Notes: generated by a model not told the origin, from the letters alone. Shown: positions 9,140 to 17,604, numbered from the stretch's first letter. The stretch: 64,000 nt of DNA from Bacillus sp. FJAT-14578 (GCF_000504165.1 NZ_AYSE01000006.1:424177-488176); one strand, 5' to 3'. Made by a program: numbers and translations.

Positions 9140-9820
9140 TTATTTCTTCTGCAGCATAAACACCCACATGAACGTCAATGATTGCTGCAACTCCTTCGGT
9201 AAGCTCCCCAGCATCTTCTCATTTACCCCGCGTTTATAAACGCCGTGGCCGTCAATAACTGCCCAGCCGTTTTCTGTTGCCAGCTGTTCAAATTCCCACG
9301 GCATCATCGTATTCATGATCACCTCTTCTCCGTAAAGACGGCGATAGCTGTTCACGCGGGGATGTGCAGTCGGCCCCAAAACACCTATGCAAGCATGCCC
9401 TTTTTCTTTTACGATCCGCTTTAATTCATTCAAGGCATCGATCGGCTTTTCTGTCCATTCCAACGAGTTGATGGCCATTACCGCATCTGCCGATTTTTCT
9501 TCTAACGGAAGATTCGTCAAATCTCCTTGTACAAAAGATAAGGAATCTATATCTGTTCTTGCCTTTGCCTTTTCGATCATCTCATTCGATAAATCCACGC
9601 CTGTCACACGATAGCCTTTCTTTGCCAATAAATAAGATCCGAGGCCGTCACCGCATCCCGCATCGATAATGAAACTTCCTTTTTGTATGTATGGTTCCAA
9701 AAACGGAATAATCGTTTTTCTGCTTCCTGACGTCCACATTTCCTCGCTGTTTTTATTCCAAAAACCCGCTCGGTCGTCCCATTGTTTCCTTGCTTCTTCA
9801 TGCCATTCGAAATCGGTCAT
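9140..9820 (-). CDS. Class I SAM-dependent methyltransferase
   Basis: A 226-residue Rossmann-fold methyltransferase. SAM-binding motif I is DAGCGDGLGSYLLAKKGY, the acidic end of strand 2 is VTGVDLSNEMIEKAK, and VQGDLTNLPLEEKSADAVMAINSLEW covers the adenine-binding region. The substrate is unknown; the methyltransferase-11 type fold is used on small molecules, quinones and tRNA alike. The chosen ATG (MTDFEWHEEARKQW) has AAAGGAG ten bases before it; an upstream ATG 21 codons earlier adds a basic tail but includes that site. It has no close operon partner. Confidence 0.85.
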   Translation of the reverse strand: MTDFEWHEEARKQWDDRAGFWNKNSEEMWTSGSRKTIIPFLEPYIQKGSFIIDAGCGDGLGSYLLAKKGYRVTGVDLSNEMIEKAKARTDIDSLSFVQGDLTNLPLEEKSADAVMAINSLEWTEKPIDALNELKRIVKEKGHACIGVLGPTAHPRVNSYRRLYGEEVIMNTMMPWEFEQLATENGWAVIDGHGVYKRGVNEKMLGSLPKELQQSLTFMWVFMLQKK

Positions 9821-9935
9821 TCTCCATCTTCTCCTTTCAATGTAGTGTATTCGCTTCATTCCATCCAAATCCTTTTCATGCATAATTTTAGCCGAATCAT
9901 CTCAACCTAACGTTGAAAAGGAGGGATCACTTTTT

Positions 9936-10175
9936 ATGGATACGAAAGAAACATTTATTGCCGTTCGAAAAAATGCTGACGGGGATTTAAGGAAATTCAA
10001 AACATCCTCAGGACGCATTTTAACGTACGAGGAAGCTCTCCAGCAAGTTCAAGCGGGGATGATCCAAGGTGTCAATGCGTTTATCGGCAAAGACGGCGAA
10101 ACGTATATTCGCAGCAATCCGGACGGTGATCGCTCTAACAATTTAGATTCTTTGCCAACCTTTGAAGAGGAGTGA
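9936..10175 (+). CDS. DUF3892 small protein
   Basis: A 79-residue soluble protein matching the DUF3892 pattern: it opens with IAVRKNADGDLRKFKTSSGR, then an YEEALQQVQAGMIQGVNAFIGKDG block, and ends in an acidic tail. The family is common in Bacillus and has no established function. AAAAGGAGGG precedes the ATG. The stop codon lies inside the ribosome site of the next small gene, so the two are likely one transcript ending at the repeat-type terminator at 10331. Confidence 0.8.
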   Translation: MDTKETFIAVRKNADGDLRKFKTSSGRILTYEEALQQVQAGMIQGVNAFIGKDGETYIRSNPDGDRSNNLDSLPTFEEE

Positions 10176-10181
10176 GTTCAT

Positions 10182-10337
10182 ATGACGAAAAAATATAACC
10201 GCGGAAGCCAAAATCAAAGCAACCCGAAATTACAGCATCAGTTAGTAGAGATGGGTGCGGAAATCACAAGCGGAGACAACAGCAAGGGCAACAAGCACAA
10301 CAAAGACCAAAACGATAAAACTGAACTAAGAGGGTGA
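10182..10337 (+). CDS. Small hydrophilic protein, possibly spore-associated
   Basis: A 51-residue protein, very rich in Asn, Gln, Lys and Gly (it opens MTKKYNRGSQNQ), with no hydrophobic stretch. GAGGAG, built from the end of the DUF3892 gene, lies nine bases before the ATG. The composition resembles minor small acid-soluble spore proteins, but I recognise no family signature, so the spore role is inference. Its TGA stop is part of the left arm of the following hairpin (GGGTGACC), as for the ABC-F gene. Confidence 0.65.
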   Translation: MTKKYNRGSQNQSNPKLQHQLVEMGAEITSGDNSKGNKHNKDQNDKTELRG

Positions 10338-10430
10338 CCAAAAGGTTTAAAAAAACCTTTTGGTCACCCTCCTAAAAGGACCCGTCATCAGAATCCAATA
10401 AAATGAAGGATTTTGAGTCACGGGTCCTTT
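10331..10430 (+). terminator. Bipartite terminator repeat, copy B
   Basis: The first hairpin spans 10331-10370, a near-perfect palindrome with arms AGGGTGACCAAAAGG and CCTTTTGGTCACCCT that includes the upstream stop codon. The second has arms AAAGGACCCGT and ACGGGTCCTTT (10375-10385 and 10420-10430), with GAATCC/GGATTT inside. It is the clearest example of the two-hairpin element seen at other gene ends here. Confidence 0.7.
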
Positions 10431-10558
10431 CAGGAAAAAATGTTGTTGTATATTCAAGGCATAAGGAACAGCGATTAAAACCAATTGTCATGACTTCAGA
10501 AAACAGCAAAGTATTTTCATGATTCATTTCAATTTTAAAGTAGAAGAAATATTAACTG

Positions 10559-11695
10559 TCAACTGATGAACGGGCCTGTTTCTCTCATGATATCAGTACC
10601 GAATAGATAAAAGCCTCCCAATACAATGAGCAATAATAGATAGGCAGCCAAGCCGAGCCATTTTTCTTTTGTCGTTGTTAAATAATACGTTTTCAGTTTT
10701 TCTACTTTTTTCTCTCTTTCTTCGATCTCTTTTTGAATGTGACTCAACTCTCGATAATCTTTATCCCATTCATCTTCGTTCTCCAATACATGGACCAATC
10801 GCTGATACTGTTCTTTCTGGAACTGCAAAAGCGCTTTTTCTTTTTTCCTTTCATCCTGGATGAAAGGAAAATAAAAGGATTTCATCTCTTCGAATTTGAG
10901 TAGAACCTGCTTCCCTTTTAATCGATAAGCAGTTGCCATTCGTTCTTTATATTCGTTCCACTCGGCAGAACGAATTGGTTCATATATGCTTTTATTCTCT
11001 TCCATCGGTCCATAAACCGATCGCGCCTCTTCCAAAATGGACAGCTCTCCTTCTGTAACGGAAAGTTCATAATTTTCTCGTACGCGCTGCCACCATGTAA
11101 TAAGCCCGATGATAAAAATCAGCACTAAAATCGCGCTCGGATCGATAATCATGAGCGGAATCAAAGCAAGAAGTCCAACAAACCATATTTTCGTAGACAA
11201 GACGGTAACGATACGTCCTCCATCAAGCGGGGAGACAGGGAGAAGGTTAAACAAATTCAACAATGCCCCTAATCCGACAACCATTCCCCAAAAAGGATCG
11301 TGTGTCCATAAGTACAGCGGAACCGCAGGCAAAAAAGACAACAAGCCAAACAGCGGACCCCCATACGCAATGTATGCTTCATCTTTTGCATTTTTCGGCA
11401 ATTCCTTCATCCCAATTACCGCTCCCATAAACGGGATGAACACAGCTGGAGAAGTCGCGATGCCTTTTCGTCTCGCTGCGACCAAGTGACCCATTTCATG
11501 AACGAATAAAAGATAAATGAGAGCTATCCCAAATTTCCAGCCGTAAAGCATGGCATATGCACCAAAAGATATGAGCATTGAAACTAAAGTTGATAGCTTC
11601 GCAAACTTAAAGAGTACAAGAACCCACTTCAGCTTGCTCGCCAACAAGAGCAAAAGGGCAATGATTCCCGCAGTATTCTTTTTTAACACAGTCAT
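10559..11695 (-). CDS. Site-2 protease family membrane metalloprotease
   Basis: A 378-residue membrane protein. The zinc motif HEMGH is at residues 66-70 and the second metal motif is in LNLLPVSPLDGGRI, the paired signature of S2P/M50 intramembrane proteases. About six hydrophobic segments fill the first 200 residues. After them comes a long charged helical stretch (roughly 215-345) with coiled-coil character, then one final membrane segment near the C-terminus. That helical insert and extra segment are not part of the minimal S2P core and may be cytosolic regulation or partner binding. The natural substrate is unknown. It is a single gene, with no anti-sigma factor beside it. Confidence 0.85.
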   Translation of the reverse strand: MTVLKKNTAGIIALLLLLASKLKWVLVLFKFAKLSTLVSMLISFGAYAMLYGWKFGIALIYLLFVHEMGHLVAARRKGIATSPAVFIPFMGAVIGMKELPKNAKDEAYIAYGGPLFGLLSFLPAVPLYLWTHDPFWGMVVGLGALLNLFNLLPVSPLDGGRIVTVLSTKIWFVGLLALIPLMIIDPSAILVLIFIIGLITWWQRVRENYELSVTEGELSILEEARSVYGPMEENKSIYEPIRSAEWNEYKERMATAYRLKGKQVLLKFEEMKSFYFPFIQDERKKEKALLQFQKEQYQRLVHVLENEDEWDKDYRELSHIQKEIEEREKKVEKLKTYYLTTTKEKWLGLAAYLLLLIVLGGFYLFGTDIMRETGPFIS

Positions 11696-11912
11696 GTTCT
11701 AAGCTTCCTTTCTATTTGTTTCTCGATTAGAATACGAATAAACTGTACGAAAAGTTTCAACATGCATTAAAACGCGCAAAAAACATCAAGGCGTGTTTTG
11801 ATTCTACTCTAACGGGGATTGAAGGCTTACTTTATCTATATAGAACTGATTTAAAACACCTCTCCTGCTATTAATATTGACTTTATAGTTCTTGTGAATA
11901 TTTAAAATAATG

Positions 11913-11956
11913 AAAGGTGTTCCAAAAACTCCATCTCGAGTTTTCGAAACACCTTT
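11913..11956 (-). terminator. Terminator of the LysP-like permease gene
   Basis: Imperfect inverted repeat: AAAGGTGTT and AAAACTC on one side, GAGTTTT and AAACACCTTT on the other, just after the permease stop in the minus direction. Confidence 0.7.
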
Positions 11957-11967
11957 TCATCATATTT

Positions 11968-13446
11968 TTATTTAGAAGCCGTTTCTTCAAACGAACACTC
12001 GTTTAGCGGGACGATTTTCGTTTTATGAACGAGTTTATAACCGAGCCACATTGCCAAAAAGATTGGCAACCCAATATAGGACACGGCCACTCCATACCAA
12101 TCAATTTCACCACTTAGAAAAGCTTGATAATTTTGTCCGAGAATGACAACAACACACATGGAAAAAGCAAGAATTGGACCGAGCGGAAACCATTTCGCCT
12201 TATATTTCAAGTTGTTTATGTCTCTCCCCTGGGCAATATACGCTTTTCTGAAGCGATAATGGCTGACAGCTATTCCAACCCAGGCAATAAATCCAGTTAA
12301 ACCGGATGCATTTAACAACCATGTATATACTTGATCTCCAAAAATCGATGTTAAGAAAGCCAATCCTCCAATAATGGTTGTCAAGACCAGAGCATTCATT
12401 GGAATGCCGCGATTATTTACTTTTGCTAAAAGTGATGGTGCCTGGCCGTCTTTAGCCATAGACCAAAGCATACGTGTGGATGCGTATAAACCGGACGTTC
12501 CCGCCGATAAAACGGATGTCAAGATAACCGCATTCATCACAGATGCCGCAAACGCAATACCAGCTTTCTCAAATACAAGAGTAAAAGGACTAATAGCGAT
12601 GTTATCAACATCCCCGCCTAGTAAATCTGGGCTTGTATAAGGAATGATAAGACCAATAACAGCAATAGCAGCGATATAGAATAGAAGAATGCGCCAAAAT
12701 ACTTGTCGAATCGCTTTTGGTACATTTTTTTCGGGTTCTTCGCTTTCCCCCGCAGCAATTCCGACGAGTTCCGTTCCTTGAAACGAAAATCCGGCAATAA
12801 AAAAGATGCTTAAGATGGATAGAAATCCACCGCTTATTGGAGCATCTTCAATCGTGAAGTTTTTTAATCCAATGTATTCACCGCCCAAAATACCGAAAAT
12901 GGTCAGTAATCCTACACCGATAAACACAATAATAGTTGCTACTTTTATTAAGGCAAACCAGTACTCTGACTCCCCATAACTTTTAACGGACAATGCATTA
13001 AGCAAGAAAATGATCCCTAAAAACAAGACGCTCCATACAATGCTAGGTACATCCGGAAGCCAAAATTTCATGATAATGGCCGATGCTACAATTTCGACCG
13101 CCAGCGTAACCGCCCAGTTGAACCAGTAATTCCATCCGAGGGCAAAGCCTAAAGCCGGATCGACAAATTTGCTTGCATATGTAGCGAAGGATCCGGATAC
13201 GGGCATGAACGTCGCCATTTCTCCAAGGCTTGTCATCAAAAAATACACCATAATTCCGATAGCGCCATACGCTAAAAGCGCTCCCCCGGGACCGGCTGTT
13301 TGTATTGAGGTGCCTGTCGCCAAAAATAATCCTGTACCAATGGATCCCCCAATGGCAATCATCGTCATATGTCGTGCTTTTAAATTTCGTTTAATTCCTT
13401 TATCTTTCGGATATTCCTGATCATATTTAAGGTTCACTTCTCCCAT
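11968..13446 (-). CDS. Amino acid permease, LysP/AAT type
   Basis: A 492-residue APC-superfamily permease with about twelve membrane segments. It opens with the amino acid transporter signature KARHMTMIAIGGSIGTGLFLATG and carries PGGALLAYGAIGIMVYFLMTSLGEMA, typical of the LysP/GabP/RocE branch. Within that branch the GFSFQGTELVGIAAGESE stretch is most like lysine-specific permeases. Substrate calls by eye are weak, but it lies next to the lysine 2,3-aminomutase operon. The ATG at 13446 is chosen because GGTGG precedes it and the conserved N-terminus starts here; an open frame 56 codons longer has no good site. A palindromic CcpA-like site is in the leader. Confidence 0.85.
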   Translation of the reverse strand: MGEVNLKYDQEYPKDKGIKRNLKARHMTMIAIGGSIGTGLFLATGTSIQTAGPGGALLAYGAIGIMVYFLMTSLGEMATFMPVSGSFATYASKFVDPALGFALGWNYWFNWAVTLAVEIVASAIIMKFWLPDVPSIVWSVLFLGIIFLLNALSVKSYGESEYWFALIKVATIIVFIGVGLLTIFGILGGEYIGLKNFTIEDAPISGGFLSILSIFFIAGFSFQGTELVGIAAGESEEPEKNVPKAIRQVFWRILLFYIAAIAVIGLIIPYTSPDLLGGDVDNIAISPFTLVFEKAGIAFAASVMNAVILTSVLSAGTSGLYASTRMLWSMAKDGQAPSLLAKVNNRGIPMNALVLTTIIGGLAFLTSIFGDQVYTWLLNASGLTGFIAWVGIAVSHYRFRKAYIAQGRDINNLKYKAKWFPLGPILAFSMCVVVILGQNYQAFLSGEIDWYGVAVSYIGLPIFLAMWLGYKLVHKTKIVPLNECSFEETASK

Positions 13447-13533
13447 TCTTGTCCCACCTTTACCATCAAATTGTAGCACGTTGCTTTTCAAGGATGCGTT
13501 TAAGTTATGATCGATGCATTCACCCAAGCTAAC

Positions 13534-13547
13534 AGAAAGCGCTTTCA
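13534..13547 (-). promoter_or_regulatory. Candidate CcpA (cre) site before the permease
   Basis: TGAAAGCGCTTTCT on the minus strand matches the cre consensus TGNAARCGNWWWCA at all but the last base and is almost fully palindromic. It lies about 90 bases before the permease start, where binding would normally repress. Confidence 0.5.
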
Positions 13548-13649
13548 CATTCTGGGATGCCGACTCTAAACGGAAATCGCTGTTTTTCACTACCTCTATA
13601 AAATAAATCTTCAATCAGCAGAGGTTATTCCATTGGCACAGGATAAAAT

Positions 13650-13830
13650 TTATCTCCCGCTTCAAGAAAGACGGGAGATAAAGGAAACTTCCATCAGCGG
13701 GAGTTTCCTTTATCCCCACTGATGGTTAGTTGAGCTTATCGGGCTTTTACGGGCAGTGCCCCCACTTAAGCTTCTCCGAGGACTCTAAGCTTTGAAGTGG
13801 GGGTCTTACTGTCCGTTAATGCGGGATAAA
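13650..13830. repeat. Folded intergenic repeat element with four nested stems
   Basis: This block between yokU and the permease has consecutive inverted repeats. They are TTTATCTCCCG/CGGGAGATAAA, ATAAAGGAAACT/AGTTTCCTTTAT, and a long outer stem (ACGGGCAGT/ACTGTCCGT) enclosing CCCCCACTT-AAGCTT/AAGCTTTGAAGTGGGGG. Nothing codes here. A shortened copy with the same two ends lies at 78-130. It may act as the terminator of the kamA operon. The structure resembles a MITE or an IS605-type end hairpin; origin unproven. Confidence 0.6.
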
Positions 13831-13838
13831 CAGTTTCC

Positions 13839-14120
13839 TTACTGAGAAAAATCAAAATAGTTACGCTTCAATAAACGCGGTGCAGCCATAAGGGCTTCAT
13901 GCGTCATACTCTTTCCAAGCTTTGATGTATCGATTAAAAACAACTGGTCTTCAATTTCTTTAACCGTTTCATCGGTTTGATACGTCATGCCGCACTCTAA
14001 GCAATGGATGGATGGTGTGTCCTGAATTTCGATCGCTTTCGTGCCGTCCGGAAGCTCCCAATATACCGTGTCGCTCGTTTCACGCGCTGTGTCAGATTCG
14101 CACCATTGACAAGTCACCAT
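13839..14120 (-). CDS. yokU: YokU-family zinc-finger protein
   Basis: A 93-residue protein with two Cys pairs, CQWCES at the N-terminus and CLECGM in the middle, forming a small zinc ribbon of the YgiT type seen in YokU. The rest has a conserved ending (LLKRNYFDFSQ). Its ATG shares one base with the kamA stop (TAATG), so it is translated with KamA. I recall yokU next to kamA in B. subtilis. The function is unknown; a zinc ribbon without a DNA-binding domain suggests a partner or regulator of KamA, which is inference. Confidence 0.85.
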   Translation of the reverse strand: MVTCQWCESDTARETSDTVYWELPDGTKAIEIQDTPSIHCLECGMTYQTDETVKEIEDQLFLIDTSKLGKSMTHEALMAAPRLLKRNYFDFSQ

Positions 14121-15529
14121 TATTCCTCCTTCGCTCCTGCCGTTTCGTATTTGCTCATTTGTGATTGGAATTTTTTCTCTTTCAGTTCATCGCGTTTGTC
14201 ACGCTTATCCTTTAAAGAGCTGTGCTCCGGATTTTGATGATACGTTTTACGGCGATCTAAGCGCTTTAAGCCTTCTGGAGTAAGGTTGAATTTCGTATCG
14301 TCAATAATGGACAGTACACCGTTACTTTCAAACTTTTCAAACACTTCAGGATAAACCTTTTTATAGTAATCCTCTGCACTGCCAGCCTGATAATTTTGCG
14401 GCTCCGGATAAGAGGTAATGACACCTTCAAAGTTACGCAATACAACTTTGTTGGAACTTTGAGAGATGATATAGTTCGGCTGTAATGGAATTTTACCGCC
14501 TCCTCCAGGAGCATCGACAATGAATGTCGGCACAGCATAGCCGGATGTATGGCCGCGAAGCCCTTCCATAATTTCCAATCCTTTGGAAATTGGTGCACGG
14601 AAATGACCAATCCCTTCCGATAAATCACACTGGTAAATGTAATATGGACGAACGCGAATTTTCACAAGATCGTGCATAAGCTGTTTCATGATCGGCACAC
14701 TGTCATTGATACCCGCTAAAATAACAGCCTGGTTACCAACCGGTACGCCCGCATTTGCCAACATTTCACACGCACGTTTTGATTCTTCCGTAATTTCGAT
14801 TGATGTGTTGAAATGTGTGTTCAACCAAACTGGATGATATTTTTTCAAGATGTTGCAAAGGTTCTCTGTAATGCGCTGCGGGAACACGACAGGCGCTCTC
14901 GTACCGATGCGGATAATTTCCACATGCGGAATTTCACGCAAATTCTTCAAAATATATTCTAAAATATTGTCATTAATAAGGAGACCGTCCCCTCCGGAAA
15001 TTAAGACGTCGCGAATTTGCGGATTAGAAGCGATATAATTGATTGCCGTATCCAGCTGCTTCTTCGGTACCCCCATTCCGATTTGACCGGAGAAACGTCT
15101 TCTTGTACAGTAGCGGCAGTACATTGAGCATTGGTTTGTAACAAGGAATAAGACGCGGTCCGGGTAACGATGCGTTAAACCAGGTACCGGTGAATCTTCA
15201 TCTTCATGAAGTGGATCCTCTAAATCGTATCTTGTTTTATGCAGCTCTTGTGAAATCGGTACAGACTGCATGCGAACCGGACATCTTGCATCGTCCGCAT
15301 CCATTAGCCATGCATAATACGGCGTAATATTTAACGGGATTGTTTTCGTTGAAATCTTAACGCCTTCTTCTTCTTCCGGTGTTAAGTTGACCACTTGCTT
15401 TAAATCTTCCAGACTTTTGATCGTGTTCGTCAACTGCCAAACCCAGTCATTCCACTGCTCTTCCGTTACATCCTTCCAAAGTTCGATCTCTTTCCAATGT
15501 CTTTGCGGTTTGTATAAATTGTTTCTCAT
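14120..15529 (-). CDS. kamA: Lysine 2,3-aminomutase
   Basis: A 469-residue radical SAM, PLP-dependent enzyme converting L-lysine to L-beta-lysine. The Fe-S triad is C134, C138 and C141 in CSMYCRYCTRRRFSG. The ISGGDGLL block binds SAM, and the Lys in DAPGGGGKIPL carries PLP. The length and the N-terminus (YKPQRHWKEIELWKDV) match B. subtilis KamA. GGAGGGG lies before two successive ATGs; the second (15529) gives the better spacing, the first would add one residue. The C-terminal 60 residues are strongly charged. It follows the acetyltransferase gene by about 90 bases and overlaps yokU, last but one in the lysine operon. Confidence 0.96.
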   Translation of the reverse strand: MRNNLYKPQRHWKEIELWKDVTEEQWNDWVWQLTNTIKSLEDLKQVVNLTPEEEEGVKISTKTIPLNITPYYAWLMDADDARCPVRMQSVPISQELHKTRYDLEDPLHEDEDSPVPGLTHRYPDRVLFLVTNQCSMYCRYCTRRRFSGQIGMGVPKKQLDTAINYIASNPQIRDVLISGGDGLLINDNILEYILKNLREIPHVEIIRIGTRAPVVFPQRITENLCNILKKYHPVWLNTHFNTSIEITEESKRACEMLANAGVPVGNQAVILAGINDSVPIMKQLMHDLVKIRVRPYYIYQCDLSEGIGHFRAPISKGLEIMEGLRGHTSGYAVPTFIVDAPGGGGKIPLQPNYIISQSSNKVVLRNFEGVITSYPEPQNYQAGSAEDYYKKVYPEVFEKFESNGVLSIIDDTKFNLTPEGLKRLDRRKTYHQNPEHSSLKDKRDKRDELKEKKFQSQMSKYETAGAKEE

Positions 15530-15616
15530 CATATACCCCTCCAAAATGTTCTTATTTTTGGTTGATTGTTTTACATCATTTCTCCCTTATTGAAACTCCT
15601 CTATGACAACACCCCA

Positions 15617-16096
15617 TTACACAATGGAGCACTCCATATAATAGCGATCTTCTCCCGGGCCAAATTCATTGGCTCTTGTACCTTTCACCGTAAATCCAAC
15701 TTTTTCATATAACTTGACTGCTGCAGCATTTTTTGTACTGACTGTCAGACAAACTTTCTTAAATCCATCCTTCTTTAAAATAGGAAAGATTTCGTCGAGG
15801 AATAATTTTCCTATTCCCTTACCTTGCTGATCTGAGCGGACATAATATCCAAAAATATAGGCTTTGTGAATGTCATGATAATCTCTCATTAATTCACAAA
15901 TAGCAATTGGCCTTGGATCATTTTCCTGCCGATATTGGATAATTTTACCGTATCGTACCAGCGGAACAAGTGTCTGCTCATCAATCGCTCCTATTCCTGG
16001 AAAGGCGTCTTTTTCAAGTTCTATCATCATTTCTTGCTGTTCTGGACTCAATGAAGCCGGTACTTCGACATAGTAAGATTTGTTCACTGTTTCCAT
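15617..16096 (-). CDS. GNAT acetyltransferase, candidate beta-lysine N6-acetyltransferase
   Basis: A 159-residue GNAT protein with the acetyl-CoA loop VRSDQQGKGIGKLFLDEI and the following NAAAVKLYEKVGFTVKG segment. In other organisms the gene beside kamA (ablB/yodP) encodes beta-lysine N6-acetyltransferase. That enzyme is longer, so orthology is not certain and the function rests on position. It overlaps the M81 gene by 13 bases and has GGGGAGG before its ATG. In the proposed pathway it protects the side-chain amine of beta-lysine before transamination. An unrelated acetyltransferase is possible. Confidence 0.7.
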   Translation of the reverse strand: METVNKSYYVEVPASLSPEQQEMMIELEKDAFPGIGAIDEQTLVPLVRYGKIIQYRQENDPRPIAICELMRDYHDIHKAYIFGYYVRSDQQGKGIGKLFLDEIFPILKKDGFKKVCLTVSTKNAAAVKLYEKVGFTVKGTRANEFGPGEDRYYMECSIV

Positions 16097-17604
16097 TTTT
16101 CTTTCCTCCCCTGTTGTATCTTGTAGTCAATGTCATCTAACGGCCATATTGGCGTCGGAATGTGATGATATGTAAACGTCGTTAAACGATTTGACGCTAC
16201 ACCGGGAGCATCCACATAAATGATACGTCCGACAATCGGTTCAAACGCTGCCCGAAAATGATTTTTCGCCTTTAGTCCGAGAATTCTTTTCGTCGATGGC
16301 TCCAGCCCGATATGACGAAACATTTCCGGATCGTTCGCTGACATCGGCCTCCCGATAAGCAAAACATCCATTTCATCGACACGAATATGTGCGGCACCCT
16401 TTAGATCAACCCGCAAATGCTGATTGAACGGCCCGGAGTTGTAAAATACCCCATCTGACAGGGCTACGACCGTCGCTTCGACATGAACCGGCTCCCCGAA
16501 CTCAGGCGATATTTTTCCTCCAAGGGACAACGAAACCTTGTTTCCGACCCCCGCTTGATGGCAGGCTTCAATCGAATCCGGATCGTAAAGCCCGCCAAAC
16601 AGTGAGTTCGGAATGTTCATGCTCACCATCTCCCGCAGCAGTTCTGTTGTATCCCCGCTGCCGCAGCTTAACGGATTATCCGAGATGTCGGCCAGCACGA
16701 CTGGCTTATCATCTTCAATCGACAAAGCTAACGCTAATCCTTCTTTCACATTCGGCAAATCCATCACGAACTCTTCCCGCACACTCCAAAATAAGGATGC
16801 CATCTTCCGGGCCGTTTCTTCGCCTTTTTCCGGGTCAAGCGCAACCACAAGCACGCTCGCCCCGACCATCGGAATGTCCGAGTAAGGAAACCCTCCGAAG
16901 ACGGACACATTCCAAATTCCATCTTCCCCTTCGGCTTGTTTCGCCCACTCTATCATTTTACACATCGGCCCTTCTGCCGTTCTCATGTTGATGGAAGGCG
17001 GCATCATCGGCAATTTTTCAAAAGAAGCGTAATAGATCACACCTTCCTTTAACACTTTCAATAAAGCGGTTGCCGCATGAACGCCCTGCTCATACATATC
17101 TACATGTGGATATGTTTTGAATCCGAAGTGCAGCGGTGTGTAGTCAATCATTTTTTCACTTAAATTCGCGTGCATATCCAAAGTGGTCGCAATCGGGACA
17201 TCCGGCCCGATGAGCCCGCGAATTTTTCCTAGTAAATGCTCCTCAGGATCAAAGAGATGTTCGGCGACCATCGCACCGTGAAGAGCGATCAATAAACCGT
17301 CCAGCTTCCCCGCTCCCCTGATGGATTCCAGCATTTGCTCTTCTATGATGGCGTATGCTTCCGTGGATACGACACCCGACGGAATGGCAGCGGCACAAAG
17401 GAGCGGTACAATTTCTACATCTTCTTCCTGCCTCAACACATCTAAAAATCCGCCCACTTCCGTTTTCGTCCCTGTATAGGCATCATAAATCTCATCGCCG
17501 ATGAAAAAGCCTTCATTTCGAAACTGTTCGATTTCCGTTTTCATCGGACTGAAGCTATGGGATTCGTGGTAAAAGAATGCAATGCCGACTCGATGTTTTC
17601 CCAT
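16084..17604 (-). CDS. M81-family (MlrC-like) metallohydrolase
   Basis: A 506-residue protein of the DUF1485/MlrC family. The N-terminal half carries the likely zinc ligands: RVGIAFFYHESHSFSP near residue 5-20, LLIALHGAMVAEH, ATTLDMHANLS and FKTYPHVDMYEQG. The block DNPLSCGSGDTTELLREM is typical of the family, and the MlrC C-terminal domain follows. MlrC cleaves a tetrapeptide from microcystin degradation; the natural roles of the many homologues are not known. Here it stands inside a lysine-degradation operon, where an amide-hydrolysing deacetylase is needed and no other is encoded. The ATG at 17604 has a GGGGGGAG site; the longer frame from 17727 would run into the upstream gene. Confidence 0.8.
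   Translation of the reverse strand: MGKHRVGIAFFYHESHSFSPMKTEIEQFRNEGFFIGDEIYDAYTGTKTEVGGFLDVLRQEEDVEIVPLLCAAAIPSGVVSTEAYAIIEEQMLESIRGAGKLDGLLIALHGAMVAEHLFDPEEHLLGKIRGLIGPDVPIATTLDMHANLSEKMIDYTPLHFGFKTYPHVDMYEQGVHAATALLKVLKEGVIYYASFEKLPMMPPSINMRTAEGPMCKMIEWAKQAEGEDGIWNVSVFGGFPYSDIPMVGASVLVVALDPEKGEETARKMASLFWSVREEFVMDLPNVKEGLALALSIEDDKPVVLADISDNPLSCGSGDTTELLREMVSMNIPNSLFGGLYDPDSIEACHQAGVGNKVSLSLGGKISPEFGEPVHVEATVVALSDGVFYNSGPFNQHLRVDLKGAAHIRVDEMDVLLIGRPMSANDPEMFRHIGLEPSTKRILGLKAKNHFRAAFEPIVGRIIYVDAPGVASNRLTTFTYHHIPTPIWPLDDIDYKIQQGRKEKWKQ

Noticed and set aside
13447..13614. A longer N-terminus for the LysP-like permease
   Set aside because: The added 56 residues have no hydrophobic or family character, and a good ribosome site lies just before the shorter start.
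13560..13620. A second lysine riboswitch in the permease leader (ATAGAGGTAGTG)
   Set aside because: Only the first few bases resemble an L-box; the GCATCGCCGAAG core and closing stem are absent.
16602..16991. Long open frames opposite the M81 gene and many other genes
   Set aside because: They are reverse-strand shadows of conserved coding sequence without ribosome sites or family similarity.
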